Program-made: the position numbers and the translations under genes
Shown here: one piece after another, positions 17,791-26,847 of the stretch
How positions within the stretch are numbered: the first letter of the stretch is position 1
Layout: each line of letters opens with the position of its first letter
The notes under the pieces: generated by a model
Told to the model about the DNA's origin: nothing
What the model saw: only the letters and a program-made list of their open reading frames with translations
Database searches by the model: none
Assembly (NCBI RefSeq): GCF_900103975.1
Contig: NZ_FNIR01000014.1
Location: forward strand, 62,001 to 126,000
DNA: 64,000 nt
Direction of reading: 5' to 3'
Source: Klenkia soli
Lineage (GTDB): Bacteria > Actinomycetota > Actinomycetes > Mycobacteriales > Geodermatophilaceae

Positions 17791-18606
17791 GTGGCCGAGG
17801 TCGTGGACGAGCACCTCGTCGCGCCGCGACCGCACCGGCACCTGGCGGGCCTGAGCGGCTGGGCCCAGGCCGGCACCACCCCGCAGGTGCACCACGGGCT
17901 GCCCTCGCCCTGGCTCACCTTCATCGTCACGCTGCACGACCCCCTGGTGGTCGCGGCGCACCCCGACCCGGCGCAGCGGCCCGACCACTACGAGGCCCTG
18001 CTCGGCGGCCTGCACACCCGGCCGGCGCTGATCACCCACGGCGGCCGGCAGTCCGGGGTCCAGCTGTCGGTGCACCCGCTCGCCGCCCGCGGACTGCTCG
18101 GTGTGCCCGCCGGCGAGCTGGCCGACCGGGACGAGCACGCCGTCGACGTCCTCGGGCCGTGGGTGCAGGACCTGCAGGACCGTCTGCGCACCGCGGTCGG
18201 GTGGCCCGAGCGGTTCGCGGTGGTCGCCGAGGAGCTGGCCGGCCGCCCCGAGCTGCCGGTCGTCCCCGAGCTGCGCCGGGCCTGGGCACTGCTGACCCGC
18301 ACCCGCGTGCCGGTGGCCGAGGTGGCGGCCGACGTCGGCTGGAGCGCCCGACGGCTGCACACGCGGTGCCGCGCCGAGACCGGGTTGTCGCCCCAGGAGC
18401 TGCGCCGGGTCACGAGGTTCGACCGGGCACGGCGGGCACTGGCCGCGGGCGCCACGCCGTCGAGCGTGGCCGCCGACCACGGCTACACCGACCAACCGCA
18501 CCTGACCCGCGAGTTCAGCCGGTTCGCCGGCCTCCCACCGCGTCGGTGGCTGGCCGCGGAGGGCCGATCCGTGCAAGACACCGTCGCCCCGCCGGACGCA
18601 GGATGA
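17791..18606 (+). CDS. AraC family transcriptional regulator
   Basis: A 271-residue regulator. The N-terminal 170 residues resemble cupin-like sensor domains of AraC proteins (PSPWLTFIVTLHDP). The C-terminal 95 residues contain two helix-turn-helix units, VPVAEVAADVGWSARRLHTR and SSVAADHGYTDQPHLTREFS then RFAGLPPRRW. The GTG at 17791 lies 6 nt after CACGAT (17779-17784). The VOC-family gene follows 4 nt later but has its own -10-like element. The inducer is unknown. Confidence 0.85.
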   Translation: MAEVVDEHLVAPRPHRHLAGLSGWAQAGTTPQVHHGLPSPWLTFIVTLHDPLVVAAHPDPAQRPDHYEALLGGLHTRPALITHGGRQSGVQLSVHPLAARGLLGVPAGELADRDEHAVDVLGPWVQDLQDRLRTAVGWPERFAVVAEELAGRPELPVVPELRRAWALLTRTRVPVAEVAADVGWSARRLHTRCRAETGLSPQELRRVTRFDRARRALAAGATPSSVAADHGYTDQPHLTREFSRFAGLPPRRWLAAEGRSVQDTVAPPDAG

Positions 18607-18610
18607 CCCC

Positions 18611-19012
18611 ATGACTGCTCCCGCACCCCAGGTCTGGCCCACCCTCCGGGCCACGGACGCACCCGCCCTCATCCGGTTCCTCGTCGACGCCTTCGGGTTC
18701 GAGGAGGTGGCGGTGATGGCCGACGGCGACACCGTCCACCACGCGCAGCTGGCCTGGCCGCTGGGCGGCGGCGTGATGCTCGGCTCGGCACGGCAGTCCG
18801 ACGCCGACCGCTGGCCGCTGCGCCCGGGCACCTTCGGCGCCTACGTGGTGTGCGACGACCCCGACGCGCTGTTCACCCGGGCCGTCGTCGCCGGGGCCAC
18901 GGTCGGCCGCGAGCCGGAGGCCACCGGCTACGGCTCGCGGGAGTGCCTGCTGCTGGACCCCGAGGGCAACCACTGGTCCTTCGGCACCTACCGCGGCGAG
19001 CCGCGCCCCTGA
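18611..19012 (+). CDS. VOC superfamily (glyoxalase-like) protein
   Basis: A 133-residue protein with paired beta-alpha-beta-beta-beta modules of the vicinal oxygen chelate fold. DAPALIRFLVDAFGFEEVAV opens the first module, HHAQLAWPLGGGVMLG supplies a possible metal His, and ECLLLDPEGNHWSFGTYRGE is the C-terminal signature with the terminal Glu ligand. Relatives include antibiotic-resistance and dioxygenase-like proteins, so substrate is open. CAGGAT (18599-18604) lies 6 nt before the ATG. Confidence 0.85.
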   Translation: MTAPAPQVWPTLRATDAPALIRFLVDAFGFEEVAVMADGDTVHHAQLAWPLGGGVMLGSARQSDADRWPLRPGTFGAYVVCDDPDALFTRAVVAGATVGREPEATGYGSRECLLLDPEGNHWSFGTYRGEPRP

Positions 19013-19260
19013 TCGACCCGCTCGACGCAGACCGGGCAGGCATCGGGGTCCGCGCCGTCGAACGGCTCGCCACCCATCACCCGCACCGCGTGGTTGCACA
19101 GGGAGGTGGCGGCCTCCAGGTCGGCCAGCCCGGCGGGCACCGCGTGCAGCGGCCCGGTGGCCTGCTCGCCGGCCAGGTCGCCGTCGGGACCCTGGACGAC
19201 GACCGGGGTCGTCTCCCGGCCGATGCCGTGCTGCGCGGAGTGCTCCGTGGTCGGGTCCAT
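18988..19260 (-). CDS. Hypothetical protein with CxxC motif
   Basis: A 90-residue protein, unrecognised. It contains SLCNHAVRVMGGEPFDGADP followed by DACPVCVERV, giving Cys-x-His plus Cys-x-x-Cys that could hold one metal ion. AAGGA lies about 8 nt before the ATG. It runs 29 nt downstream of the TetR gene on the same strand, and its end overlaps the convergent VOC gene by 25 nt. The overlap and short length keep confidence moderate. Confidence 0.5.
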   Translation of the reverse strand: MDPTTEHSAQHGIGRETTPVVVQGPDGDLAGEQATGPLHAVPAGLADLEAATSLCNHAVRVMGGEPFDGADPDACPVCVERVDQGRGSPR

Positions 19261-19289
19261 GCCGGGTCCTTGCCCAGCGCACCGGACCG

Positions 19290-20009
19290 CTACCCGCCGG
19301 CGACCACCCGGTCCAGCCACTCCGCCAGCAGCTGCTGCTCGGCCGAGGTGAGCGCGGTCAGCTCCGCGGCCCCGGCGCGCAGCGCCACGACGGCCGGGAG
19401 GAGTCCGGCCGTCGTGGCGGGCTCCGCGGGGTCGACCAGCACCTGCTGGAGGACGGCGTCCAGCATCGCGGCGGACAGCTCGCCGTCCCGCTCGGCGGGC
19501 GGGACGGCCAGCAGGGCGAGGACGGCGCCGGTCCCGGCGGCGTGCACGAGCTCGGCGGCGTGCCGCTCCCCCACCCGCAGCCGGCCCGCGAGGGCGACCC
19601 GGTGCACGCGGGCGGCCAGCACCTCCCGTCCCGACCGGGCCGCGGCCGAGCGGCCGGCGCGGGCGGGGTCGCTGAGCAGGGCGAACACCGCCGGGTGGGT
19701 CAGGCCGAACTCGACCTGTCGGTGCCAGCCGGCGCGCAGGTCCGCCACCGGGTCGTCGTCGGCGTCGGCGGCCGCCCTGACCTGCGCCGCCTTGCCCGCC
19801 ACGAAGGCGGCCAGCTCGTGCTCCACGACGGCCTCGAGCAGCCCGTCCTTGTCCCCGAACAGGCGGTAGAGGGTCGGCGCCTGCACGCCCGCGGCCTCGG
19901 CGACCGCGCGGGTGGTGACGGCGTCGCCGCCGGCATCCCGCAGCAGCCGGGCGGCGGCCTCGACGAGCGCGGAGCGGGCGACGTCCCGTGGTGGGGCGCT
20001 GGGAGCCAT
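19290..20009 (-). CDS. TetR family transcriptional repressor
   Basis: A 239-residue regulator. The N-terminal helix-turn-helix reads AARLLRDAGGDAVTTRAVAE then AAGVQAPTLYRLFGDKDGLL, a standard TetR domain. The helical C-terminal domain gives no ligand clue. It is divergent from an NAD(P)-binding oxidoreductase-like gene, the usual layout in which the repressor controls itself and its neighbour. TATCGT (20016-20021, minus strand) lies 6 nt before the ATG. Confidence 0.88.
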   Translation of the reverse strand: MAPSAPPRDVARSALVEAAARLLRDAGGDAVTTRAVAEAAGVQAPTLYRLFGDKDGLLEAVVEHELAAFVAGKAAQVRAAADADDDPVADLRAGWHRQVEFGLTHPAVFALLSDPARAGRSAAARSGREVLAARVHRVALAGRLRVGERHAAELVHAAGTGAVLALLAVPPAERDGELSAAMLDAVLQQVLVDPAEPATTAGLLPAVVALRAGAAELTALTSAEQQLLAEWLDRVVAGG

Positions 20010-20040
20010 GCCCCGACGATAGCGCGGATCCGGTCTCGCT

Positions 20041-20055
20041 GTTAGCGTCGTTAAC
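20041..20055. promoter_or_regulatory. Candidate TetR operator
   Basis: GTTAGCGTCGTTAAC carries GTTA/TAAC inverted ends in an otherwise GC-rich gap between the divergent TetR and oxidoreductase genes. It lies 32 nt from each start codon. The position suits autoregulation; the match is short, so this is a suggestion. Confidence 0.45.
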
Positions 20056-20086
20056 ACCACCGGGCTACCAGCGATACGAGGCCAGC

Positions 20087-20944
20087 ATGATCACCGTCAC
20101 CGGCGCCACCGGCGCGCTCAACGGCGCCACCGTCGACCACCTGCTGCAGCACGTCCCGGCCGAGGGCGTGACCGTCGTCGTCCGCGACCCCGCCCGGGCC
20201 CGGCGCTTCGCCGACCAGGGGGTGACGGTCCGCCGGGGCGGCTACGACGACCCGGCGGCGATGCGCGAGGCGTTCGCCGGCGCCGACCAGCTGCTGCTGG
20301 TGTCCTCCAACGACCCGGGGGCCGACGCCGTGGCCCTGCACCGGGCCGCCGTCGAGGCCGCGGTCGCATCCGGGGTCGGCCGGGTGCTCTACACCAGCCA
20401 CCAGGGCGCCGCGGCGGACTCCCCGTTCGCGCCGGCGCGGGTGCACCTGGCCACCGAGGAGCTGCTGGCGGCGTCCGGCCTGCCCTGGACCTCGCTGCGC
20501 AACGGGTTCTACGCGCACAGCCTGGCCTGGTTGGCCGGGCCGTGGCGCGAGACCGGCATGGTCACCGTCCCCGTGGACGGACCGGTCTCCTGGACCGCCC
20601 GGGACGACGCCGCCGAGGCCGCAGCCGCCGTGCTGCTGTCCGACGGGGGACACGACGGCCCGGTCACGCTGACCGCGCCGGCCGCCCCGACCTTCGCCGA
20701 GGTCGCCGAGATAGCCGCGCAGGTATCCGGCCGGCCGGTGGGGATCTCCGTCGTCGGGGAGGAAGCGTGGCTGGCCGGGCAGGAGGCCGCTGGGCGTCCG
20801 GCCCACGTCGCGCGGTTCACCCTCGGCATGTACCAGGCCGCGGAGCAGGGCCTCTTCGCCGGCACCGACCCACGGCTCGCCCAGCTGCTGGGCCGGGAGC
20901 CCTCCGGCGTGCGCGACCAGCTGACCGCACCGCCGGAGCTCTGA
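20087..20944 (+). CDS. NAD(P)H-binding NmrA/QorB-like oxidoreductase
   Basis: A 285-residue atypical short-chain dehydrogenase. MITVTGATGALNGATVDHLL provides the GxxGxxG nucleotide motif, VVVRDPARARRFADQGVTVR fits the second strand, and VLYTSHQGAAADSPFAPARV with LPWTSLRNGFYAHSLAWL resembles NAD(P)H:quinone oxidoreductase type 2 and NmrA proteins. The SDR Tyr-x3-Lys is absent, as in those families. Control by the adjacent TetR is likely. Function could be quinone reduction or redox sensing. Confidence 0.82.
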   Translation: MITVTGATGALNGATVDHLLQHVPAEGVTVVVRDPARARRFADQGVTVRRGGYDDPAAMREAFAGADQLLLVSSNDPGADAVALHRAAVEAAVASGVGRVLYTSHQGAAADSPFAPARVHLATEELLAASGLPWTSLRNGFYAHSLAWLAGPWRETGMVTVPVDGPVSWTARDDAAEAAAAVLLSDGGHDGPVTLTAPAAPTFAEVAEIAAQVSGRPVGISVVGEEAWLAGQEAAGRPAHVARFTLGMYQAAEQGLFAGTDPRLAQLLGREPSGVRDQLTAPPEL

Positions 20945-21027
20945 GACCGAACCGAGACCTCCCGCCTCCCTACGCAGACCGCTCCGTATCGATACCTTCC
21001 CGGTCAACTGCTCACGGGGAGAACACG

Positions 21028-21648
21028 ATGCACGAAGCGACACCCATGCCGACAGGCCAGCAGCCCTTGGCCGCGCCAGCGAGGAGCCGCTCCTGGTACC
21101 AGCGATGGCAGCTGTGGACCGGCGTCGCGGCACTCATCGCCGTCGTGCTGGGGGCCGCAGCCATCGGTGCCGCATCCGTCGACCCGACCGCCAGCGATCA
21201 GTACCGACAGGCGATGTCCGATCTGGGGGACAGCGAGGCAGAGGTGGCGACCTTGCACGAACAGGTCCGACGCCTCGGCGAGCAGGCCGAGGATGCACGA
21301 GCCGAGAGCAGCGCGGCGATCGCCAGCGCCTCCGCGAGGTCGACGGAGCTGGACGCGCAGGCGGCGGACATAGCGGCGCGAGAGGCGGCCGTGTCTGCCA
21401 CCGAAGCCGTCATCGCGGCCAACACGGTCGGACCTGGCACCTACGTGGTCGGCGTCGACATGCAGCCCGGGACCTACCGCAGCGAGTCGGCCGTGTCCTC
21501 CGACTGCTACTGGGCCATCCTCGTCAGCGGCACCAACGGGGACGACATCGTCGAGAACGACCTCCCGGGCGGCGGCTTCCCCACCATCACCGTGTCCGAG
21601 GGACAGGACTTCAAGAGCAACCGGTGCGGGAACTGGGTGCTGCAGTAG
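21028..21648 (+). CDS. Membrane-anchored coiled-coil protein, unknown function
   Basis: A 206-residue protein. A basic stretch and one membrane helix (residues about 28-50, LWTGVAALIAVVLGAAAIGA) precede a coiled coil (about 60-125). A compact C-terminal domain starts VGPGTYVVGVDMQPGTYRSE and contains SDCYWAILVSGTNGDDIVEN and SNRCGNWVLQ, with two cysteines likely disulfide-bonded. This C-terminal module recurs in actinobacterial exported proteins without known role. GGGGAGA lies 7 nt upstream. A type II anchor with the module outside is inferred. Confidence 0.75.
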   Translation: MHEATPMPTGQQPLAAPARSRSWYQRWQLWTGVAALIAVVLGAAAIGAASVDPTASDQYRQAMSDLGDSEAEVATLHEQVRRLGEQAEDARAESSAAIASASARSTELDAQAADIAAREAAVSATEAVIAANTVGPGTYVVGVDMQPGTYRSESAVSSDCYWAILVSGTNGDDIVENDLPGGGFPTITVSEGQDFKSNRCGNWVLQ

Positions 21649-21664
21649 CCCTGACCGGGTGAAC

Positions 21665-21710
21665 GTCGACCTGGCCCCCGTCCTCCGCGGAGGGGCGAGG
21701 CCAGGTCCAC
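21665..21710. terminator. Stem-loop between convergent units
   Basis: GTCGACCTGGCC (21665-21676) pairs with GGCCAGGTCCAC (21699-21710) with one mismatch. An inner CTCCGCGGAG palindrome strengthens the structure. It lies between the coiled-coil protein gene and the 3' end of rnpB and could end both transcripts. Confidence 0.6.
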
Positions 21711-21751
21711 CCAGGACCCTCCCGGGCATCGCCGAGGTCAGATCGGGACGA

Positions 21752-22173
21752 CGGACGAGTCGGCCTGTACGCCGGGTTCTGTCCCCGGGTGCCTCGCGGC
21801 GGTCCCGATGGGCGGTCATCCATCTAGGCCTGCGATTGCTCGCAGGCTCGAGCGGTCTACCCGGAGACTCGGGCGGGCAGCCCTCGAACGCCTCCGCGGG
21901 TCCTCGGCGAACCGAGGGCCCTTCCTGACCTTGCTCCGGGTGGGGTTTACCGAGCCGCACCGGTCACCCGGCACGCTGGTGGTCTCTTGCACCACCGTTT
22001 CACCCTTACCAGCCTGCACCGTCGAGACGGCACCGCTGGCGGTCTGTTCTCTGTGGCACTGTCCCGCGGGTCACCCCGGGTCGCTGTTGGCGACCACCCT
22101 GCCCTGTGGAGCCCGGACGTTCCTCGGCGGCGGGGTCTCCCCCGCCGACGCGACCGCCCAGCCGACTCGTCCG
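21752..22173 (-). ncRNA. rnpB: RNase P RNA (type A)
   Basis: The catalytic RNA of RNase P, which matures tRNA 5' ends. On the minus strand the RNA begins CGGACGAGTCGGCTGGGCGG and ends with the typical CAGAACCCGGCGTACAGGCC segment. The two ends pair through GCCGACTCGTCCG to form helix P1; complementarity extends to 17 bp (21748-21764 with 22161-22177). Conserved core segments are visible in between, including the complement of GGTGAAACGGTGGTGCAAGA. Length near 420 nt suits actinobacteria. Exact ends are approximate. Confidence 0.93.
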
Positions 22174-22187
22174 TCGTGCCCGGGAGC

Positions 22188-23354
22188 CTACCGGCCCGCG
22201 GCGAGCAGCCGCGGCAGGTCCGCGAAGACGGCGTCCAGCGCGGACCGACCGGCGCCGAGCAGACCGGCGCGGGGGCCGGTGCGGCCCACCACGACCTCCA
22301 GGCCGTCGGTGACCAGCGGCGGGCTCTGCGCGTAGACCGCCGAGCGCACACCGGCCACGAACGCCTCGGCCTGGCTCAGCCACCCGGCGAGCACCAGCCG
22401 GTCGGGGTTGACCAGGTTGACGATGGTGGCCAGCACGGTGCCGGTGCGGTACCCGGCCTCGCGCAGCAGACCGGTGGTCTGCGGGTGGGCGTCGCGGGCC
22501 AGGTCGAGCATCGCGTCCACGCCGTCGACCGGCACCCCGTCGTCGCGCAACCGCTGCGCCAGGGCCGCACCGCTGGCGACGGCGTCCAGGCAGCCCACGC
22601 GCCCGCACGAGCACGGCACCGGCTCGGCGTCGGGCACGGTGACGTGGCTGATGTCGCCGGCGAACCCGCGGGCCCCGCGCTGCAGCACCCCGTCGACGAC
22701 CATCCCGCAGCCGATGCCCGACCCGGCCTTGACCAGCACCAGGTGTGCCGCGGTGGGGTCGGTCGCGTGCTCGCCCAGGGCCATGAGGTTGGCGTCGTTG
22801 TCGACCACCACGACCGCGCCCGCGGGCAGGTGCGGGCGGGCCAGCGCCGCGACGTCGGCACCGTTCCAGCCGGGCATGCGGGCCGGGGAGGTGACGGCGC
22901 CCTGCGGGTGGGACACCGGCCCGGGGACGCCGAGGCCCAGCCCCAGCAGTGGCCCGGCGCCGTCCCCCTGCCCGTCGAGCAGCTCGGTCAGCACCCCGGT
23001 GACGACGGCGAGCACCGCCTCGGGCCCGTCGCCGATCTGGACCGGGACCCGGCGCTCCGCCAGCACGACGCCGGTGGCGTCCAGCACCGCGCAGTCGGCG
23101 TGCTGCTCCCCGAGACCGACCGCACCGACGACGCCGAGACCGGCCCGCAGGGCCAGGCGCCTCGGTGGCCGGCCGCTGCCGGTGGCCGGCCCGACCTCCT
23201 CGACCAGCACACCGCTGCGCACCAGCTCCTCCACCCGGGCCGCCACCGTCGTGGGCGACGCGCCGGTGCACCGGGCCAGCTCGGCCCGCGAGGCCGCGGC
23301 CCCGGTGCGCACCAGGGACACCAGGGAGGCGGGCGATCCGGGCCGGACTGTCAT
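22188..23354 (-). CDS. ROK family transcriptional regulator
   Basis: A 388-residue NagC/XylR-type regulator. The N-terminal winged helix contains SRAELARCTGASPTTVAARV. The ROK domain has an ASKHA-like fold with PGPVSHPQGAVT, VVVDNDANLMALGE and the zinc motif CSCGRVGCLDAVASG, where the usual Glu after GCL is Asp. Kinase activity is generally absent in such regulators, which respond to sugars or sugar phosphates. It is divergent from the ABC/asparaginase/CutC/ROK-kinase operon and is its probable repressor. It starts shortly after rnpB. Confidence 0.88.
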   Translation of the reverse strand: MTVRPGSPASLVSLVRTGAAASRAELARCTGASPTTVAARVEELVRSGVLVEEVGPATGSGRPPRRLALRAGLGVVGAVGLGEQHADCAVLDATGVVLAERRVPVQIGDGPEAVLAVVTGVLTELLDGQGDGAGPLLGLGLGVPGPVSHPQGAVTSPARMPGWNGADVAALARPHLPAGAVVVVDNDANLMALGEHATDPTAAHLVLVKAGSGIGCGMVVDGVLQRGARGFAGDISHVTVPDAEPVPCSCGRVGCLDAVASGAALAQRLRDDGVPVDGVDAMLDLARDAHPQTTGLLREAGYRTGTVLATIVNLVNPDRLVLAGWLSQAEAFVAGVRSAVYAQSPPLVTDGLEVVVGRTGPRAGLLGAGRSALDAVFADLPRLLAAGR

Positions 23355-23394
23355 GCCCGGCAGTAGAGCACGCAGGCGTCCGAATGTCCCGCCT

Positions 23395-23455
23395 GTTAAA
23401 ACCTTTCTGGATTAATTCCTACCCCTTTTGCATGGAACACCCGGGTGCTTACTGT
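23395..23455 (+). promoter_or_regulatory. Operon promoter and candidate ROK operator
   Basis: An AT-rich island in the divergent gap. TTGCAT (23428-23433) and TACTGT (23450-23455) form -35 and -10 elements with a 16-nt spacer, giving a leader of about 35 nt before the GTG at 23499. Just upstream, GTTAAAACCTTTC and GGATTAATTC (23394-23418) resemble the AT-rich sites bound by ROK regulators. Confidence 0.55.
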
Positions 23456-23498
23456 TCGCGGCGTCACACCCCCACCGCCCCCGGCCCAGGAGTTCCCC

Positions 23499-24257
23499 GT
23501 GTCCGCAGCTGCTCCGAGCCGGACCCCGATGGTCAGCCTGCAGGCCGTCGACAAGCACTTCGGTGCCCTCCACGTGCTGCAGTCGGTGGACCTGGACGTC
23601 GCCGCGGGCGAGGTGGTCGTGGTCATCGGCCCCTCGGGCTCCGGCAAGTCCACGCTGTGCCGCACCATCAACCGGCTCGAGTCGGTCGACTCGGGCCAGG
23701 TGCTCGTGGACGGCGTCCCGGTGCCCGCCGAGGGCGCCGCCCTGGCCCGGCTGCGGGCCGACGTCGGCATGGTCTTCCAGTCCTTCGACCTGTTCGCGCA
23801 CAAGACCGTGCTGGACAACCTCTGCCTGGCCCCGGTCATGGTCCGCGGTACCCCGAAGGCGCAGGCCCGCCGCGAGGCGATGGAGCTGCTCGAGCGGGTC
23901 GGCATCGCCGACAAGGCAGGCCACCTCCCCGCCCAGCTCTCCGGGGGCCAGCAGCAGCGCGCGGCGATCGCCCGCGCCCTGGCGATGCGGCCCAAGGTGA
24001 TGCTCTTCGACGAGCCCACCTCGGCGCTGGACCCCGAGATGGTCGCCGAGGTGCTGGCGGTCATGACCTCGCTGGCCGACGAGGGCATGACGATGGTCGT
24101 GGTCACCCACGAGATGGGCTTCGCCCGCCGGGCCGCCGACCGCGTGGTCTTCATGGACGCCGGTCGCATCGTCGAGGTCGCCCCGCCCGAGCAGTTCTTC
24201 GCCGGCGGCGGCAGCGAGCGCACGCGCAGCTTCCTGTCCGCGGTGCTCACGCACTGA
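23499..24257 (+). CDS. Polar amino-acid ABC transporter, ATP-binding protein
   Basis: A 252-residue GlnQ-type ATPase. Walker A is GPSGSGKST, followed by the Q-loop VFQSFDLF, signature [15 protein letters not shown], Walker [15 protein letters not shown] and switch His in VVVTHEMGF. It powers an importer with the next three genes. AGGAG lies 7 nt before the GTG at 23499. First gene of a seven-gene operon under the divergent ROK regulator. Confidence 0.92.
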   Translation: MSAAAPSRTPMVSLQAVDKHFGALHVLQSVDLDVAAGEVVVVIGPSGSGKSTLCRTINRLESVDSGQVLVDGVPVPAEGAALARLRADVGMVFQSFDLFAHKTVLDNLCLAPVMVRGTPKAQARREAMELLERVGIADKAGHLPAQLSGGQQQRAAIARALAMRPKVMLFDEPTSALDPEMVAEVLAVMTSLADEGMTMVVVTHEMGFARRAADRVVFMDAGRIVEVAPPEQFFAGGGSERTRSFLSAVLTH

Positions 24258-24337
24258 TCCCCAGCTCCGGCGCCCGGACCCCCGCGCGCCGGCCCCACCC
24301 CCCGCACCGACCCGCGGGGTTCGTCGAAAGGCAAGGA

Positions 24338-25291
24338 ATGAGCCGCACCCTCCGGCGACGCTCCACGATCGCCGCCTCCCTCGCGCTGGTCGCCTCCCTC
24401 GGGCTCGCCGCCTGCGGGGGCTCCGACTCGGGGTCCTCCGCCGTGCCGCCCTCCGCCTCGGGTGGCGGGGAGGACGCGCTGCAGTCGGTGTACGACGCCG
24501 CCCCGGTCGCCGACGCCGCCGCGCTGCTGTCGGACTCCACGATGGCCGCCATCAAGGAGCGCGGCGTGCTGCGCGTCGCCGCCGCCCTGGACGCCCCGCT
24601 GCTCAGCCAGCAGGACCCCAGCAACCCCGACGACATCCAGGGCTTCGACATCGACCTGGCCAAGATGCTGGCGATCTACATCATCGGCGAGCCCAACATC
24701 GAGGTCGTGCCCCCGGCGTCGGAGACCCGCGAGGCGCTGCTGACCAACGGCACCGTCGACGTCGTGTTCAACACCTACACGATCACCGAGGAGCGGGCGC
24801 AGCAGATCGAGTTCGCCGGCCCCTACTTCGTCTCGGGCCTGGCCGTGGCCGTGCCGTCGGACAACACCGACATCTCCGGCATCGACGACCTGGGCGGCAA
24901 GACCGTCATCGTCGGCGCCAACACCCCCGCGGTGACCGCGGTCCCCGAGCAGCAGCCCACCGCCGAGGTGGTCAGCTTCGCCACCGACCCGCAGTGCGTG
25001 CAGGCCCTCACCCAGGGCCGCGGCGACGCCTACGTGCAGGACTACACCCTGCTGGCCGCCGACGCGCAGTCCAACGCCGGCATCAAGGTCGTCGGGCAGC
25101 CGTTCACCCAGGAGGCCTACGGCATCGGCCTGCCGCCGGACGACCAGGACTTCAAGGACTTCGTGAACGACTGGCTCGAGCAGATCTACGCCGACGGCTC
25201 CTGGGCCGCGGTCTTCGACGCGACGCTGGGCACGGTCGGCGACGGCAGCACGCCCGAGCCGCCGACCATCGGCTCCGTCCCGGGTTCCTGA
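24338..25291 (+). CDS. Amino-acid ABC transporter substrate-binding lipoprotein
   Basis: A 317-residue exported receptor. The signal peptide ends LGLAACGG, a lipobox with Cys near residue 27, followed by a Ser/Gly linker. The periplasmic-binding type II fold (SBP_bac_3) shows GVLRVAAALDAPLLSQQDPS, IQGFDIDLAKMLAIYII and FNTYTITEERAQQIEFAGPY. The ligand is not evident; the neighbourhood suggests an amino acid or glycosylated amino acid. The ribosome site is AAAGG just upstream. Confidence 0.9.
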   Translation: MSRTLRRRSTIAASLALVASLGLAACGGSDSGSSAVPPSASGGGEDALQSVYDAAPVADAAALLSDSTMAAIKERGVLRVAAALDAPLLSQQDPSNPDDIQGFDIDLAKMLAIYIIGEPNIEVVPPASETREALLTNGTVDVVFNTYTITEERAQQIEFAGPYFVSGLAVAVPSDNTDISGIDDLGGKTVIVGANTPAVTAVPEQQPTAEVVSFATDPQCVQALTQGRGDAYVQDYTLLAADAQSNAGIKVVGQPFTQEAYGIGLPPDDQDFKDFVNDWLEQIYADGSWAAVFDATLGTVGDGSTPEPPTIGSVPGS

Positions 25292-25330
25292 CCCACCCGT
25301 GAGCTGCAGCAGCGTCGGCAGGAGGACCCG

Positions 25331-25975
25331 TTGAGCGCCCTCGTCGAGAACTGGCCCGCCCTCCTGGCGGGTCTGGGCACCACCCTGCTCGTCCTCGTCA
25401 CCTCCGCGGTGGGCGCCCTCGTCCTGGGCACCCTCGTGGTGGTGGCGCGGGTCAGCCCCGTCCCCGTCCTGCGGGCCGCCGCGTTCGGGTACGTGCAGGT
25501 GCTGGTCAACGTCCCCCTGCTGGCGCTGCTGCTGCTCGCCGTCTTCGCCCTGCCCGACGCCGGGCTCCTGGCCCCGCTGACGCTGACCGCGATCATCGTG
25601 CTCACCGTCTACGAGGCCGCCTACGTCGCCGAGGCCCTGCGCAGCGGCATCAACACCGTGCCGCGCGGGCAGGTCGAGGCATCCCGCGCGCTGGGCTTCA
25701 CCCTCTCCCAGACCCTGCGGCTGGTCGTCGTCCCGCAGGCCGCCCGGGCCGTCGTCCAGCCGCTGGGCAACGTGCTCATCGCCCTGCTGATGAACACCGC
25801 CCTGGCCGCCACCGTGGGCGTCGTCGAGCTGACCAGCGCCGTCAACAAGGTCAACCTGGTCCAGGCCGAGCCGATCCCGATCTTCGGCGCCGCCGGCCTG
25901 GTCTACATGGCCCTGGCGCTGGTCATCGGGCTGGGCGCCGGCCGCATCGAGAAGAGGGTGGCGATCCGCCGATGA
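25331..25975 (+). CDS. Amino-acid ABC transporter permease 1
   Basis: A 214-residue His/Glu-type permease with about five helices. The cytoplasmic EAA loop reads VEASRALGFTLSQTLRLVVV followed by PQAAR. The start is TTG at 25331, supported by GGAGG 6 nt upstream; no ATG or GTG suits. It pairs with the next permease, which overlaps it by 4 nt. Confidence 0.88.
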   Translation: MSALVENWPALLAGLGTTLLVLVTSAVGALVLGTLVVVARVSPVPVLRAAAFGYVQVLVNVPLLALLLLAVFALPDAGLLAPLTLTAIIVLTVYEAAYVAEALRSGINTVPRGQVEASRALGFTLSQTLRLVVVPQAARAVVQPLGNVLIALLMNTALAATVGVVELTSAVNKVNLVQAEPIPIFGAAGLVYMALALVIGLGAGRIEKRVAIRR

Positions 25976-26847
25976 GGCAGCCCGAGACCGCCTACCTGTA
26001 CGACGAGCCCGGCCCCCGCGGCCGCCGCCGCATCCGCACCGCCTCGGTGGTCAGCCTGCTGGTCCTCGCCGGGCTCCTGGCCCTCATGCTCCGGCAGTTC
26101 GCCTCCCGCGGGCAGCTGGACGCCGACCGCTGGACGCCGTTCCTGTCCTGGCCGATCTGGGAGTACCTGCTCGTCGGCCTGCGCGGCACGCTGCTCGCCG
26201 CCGCCGTCGTCGCCGTCCTCGGGGGTGCCCTCGGCGTGCTGCTGGCGCTGGGTCGGCTGAGCCCGATCCGGCCGCTGCGCTGGGCCTGCACCGGGTTCAT
26301 CGAGGTGTTCCGCACCCTGCCGGTGCTGCTGCTGATCTACCTCATGCTGTTCGGCCTGCCCGCCTACGGCATCAACCTGCCGGTGCTGTGGAAGCTCGCC
26401 GTCCCCCTCACCGTGGCCAACTCGGCCGCGATCGCCGAGATCGTCCGGGCCGGCGTCCTCAGCCTGCCCCGCGGCCAGTCCGAGGCCGCCGCCTCGCTGG
26501 GTCTGCGGCGGCTGCAGGTGATGCGGGCGGTCGTGCTGCCCCAGGCGCTGCGCGCGGTCACTCCGTCGCTGGTCGTCCAGCTGGTCAGCCTGCTCAAGGA
26601 CACCTCGCTGGGCTACGTCGTCGCCTTCACCGAGCTGCTCTACCGGGCCCAGGTGCTCAGCGCCTACAACCGGCTGCTGATCCAGACCTTCCTCGTGGTC
26701 ACCCTCGTCTACCTCGTGGTCAACGGTGCGCTGTCGGCCCTGGCCTCACGGCTGCGCAGCCGCGGGTCGCGGAAGACCGCCGCCCCGATCGCCCCCGCCA
26801 CCCCGGCCCAGCCGGGCGCACCCGCCGTGGAGGCCACCCGTGCCTGA
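25972..26847 (+). CDS. Amino-acid ABC transporter permease 2
   Basis: A 291-residue permease. A basic N-terminal tail (GPRGRRRIR) precedes one extra helix, then the conserved core with EVFRTLPVLLLIYLMLFGLP and the EAA loop SEAAASLGLRRLQVMRAVVL. An Ala/Pro-rich tail ends the chain. The ATG overlaps the previous stop (ATGA), and the next gene's GTG lies within its last codons. Confidence 0.88.
   Translation: MRQPETAYLYDEPGPRGRRRIRTASVVSLLVLAGLLALMLRQFASRGQLDADRWTPFLSWPIWEYLLVGLRGTLLAAAVVAVLGGALGVLLALGRLSPIRPLRWACTGFIEVFRTLPVLLLIYLMLFGLPAYGINLPVLWKLAVPLTVANSAAIAEIVRAGVLSLPRGQSEAAASLGLRRLQVMRAVVLPQALRAVTPSLVVQLVSLLKDTSLGYVVAFTELLYRAQVLSAYNRLLIQTFLVVTLVYLVVNGALSALASRLRSRGSRKTAAPIAPATPAQPGAPAVEATRA

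Noticed and set aside
21808-22351. Several open frames of 60-175 codons across rnpB
   Set aside because: The region is a structured RNA with matching ends and core; the frames have no domains and run on both strands.
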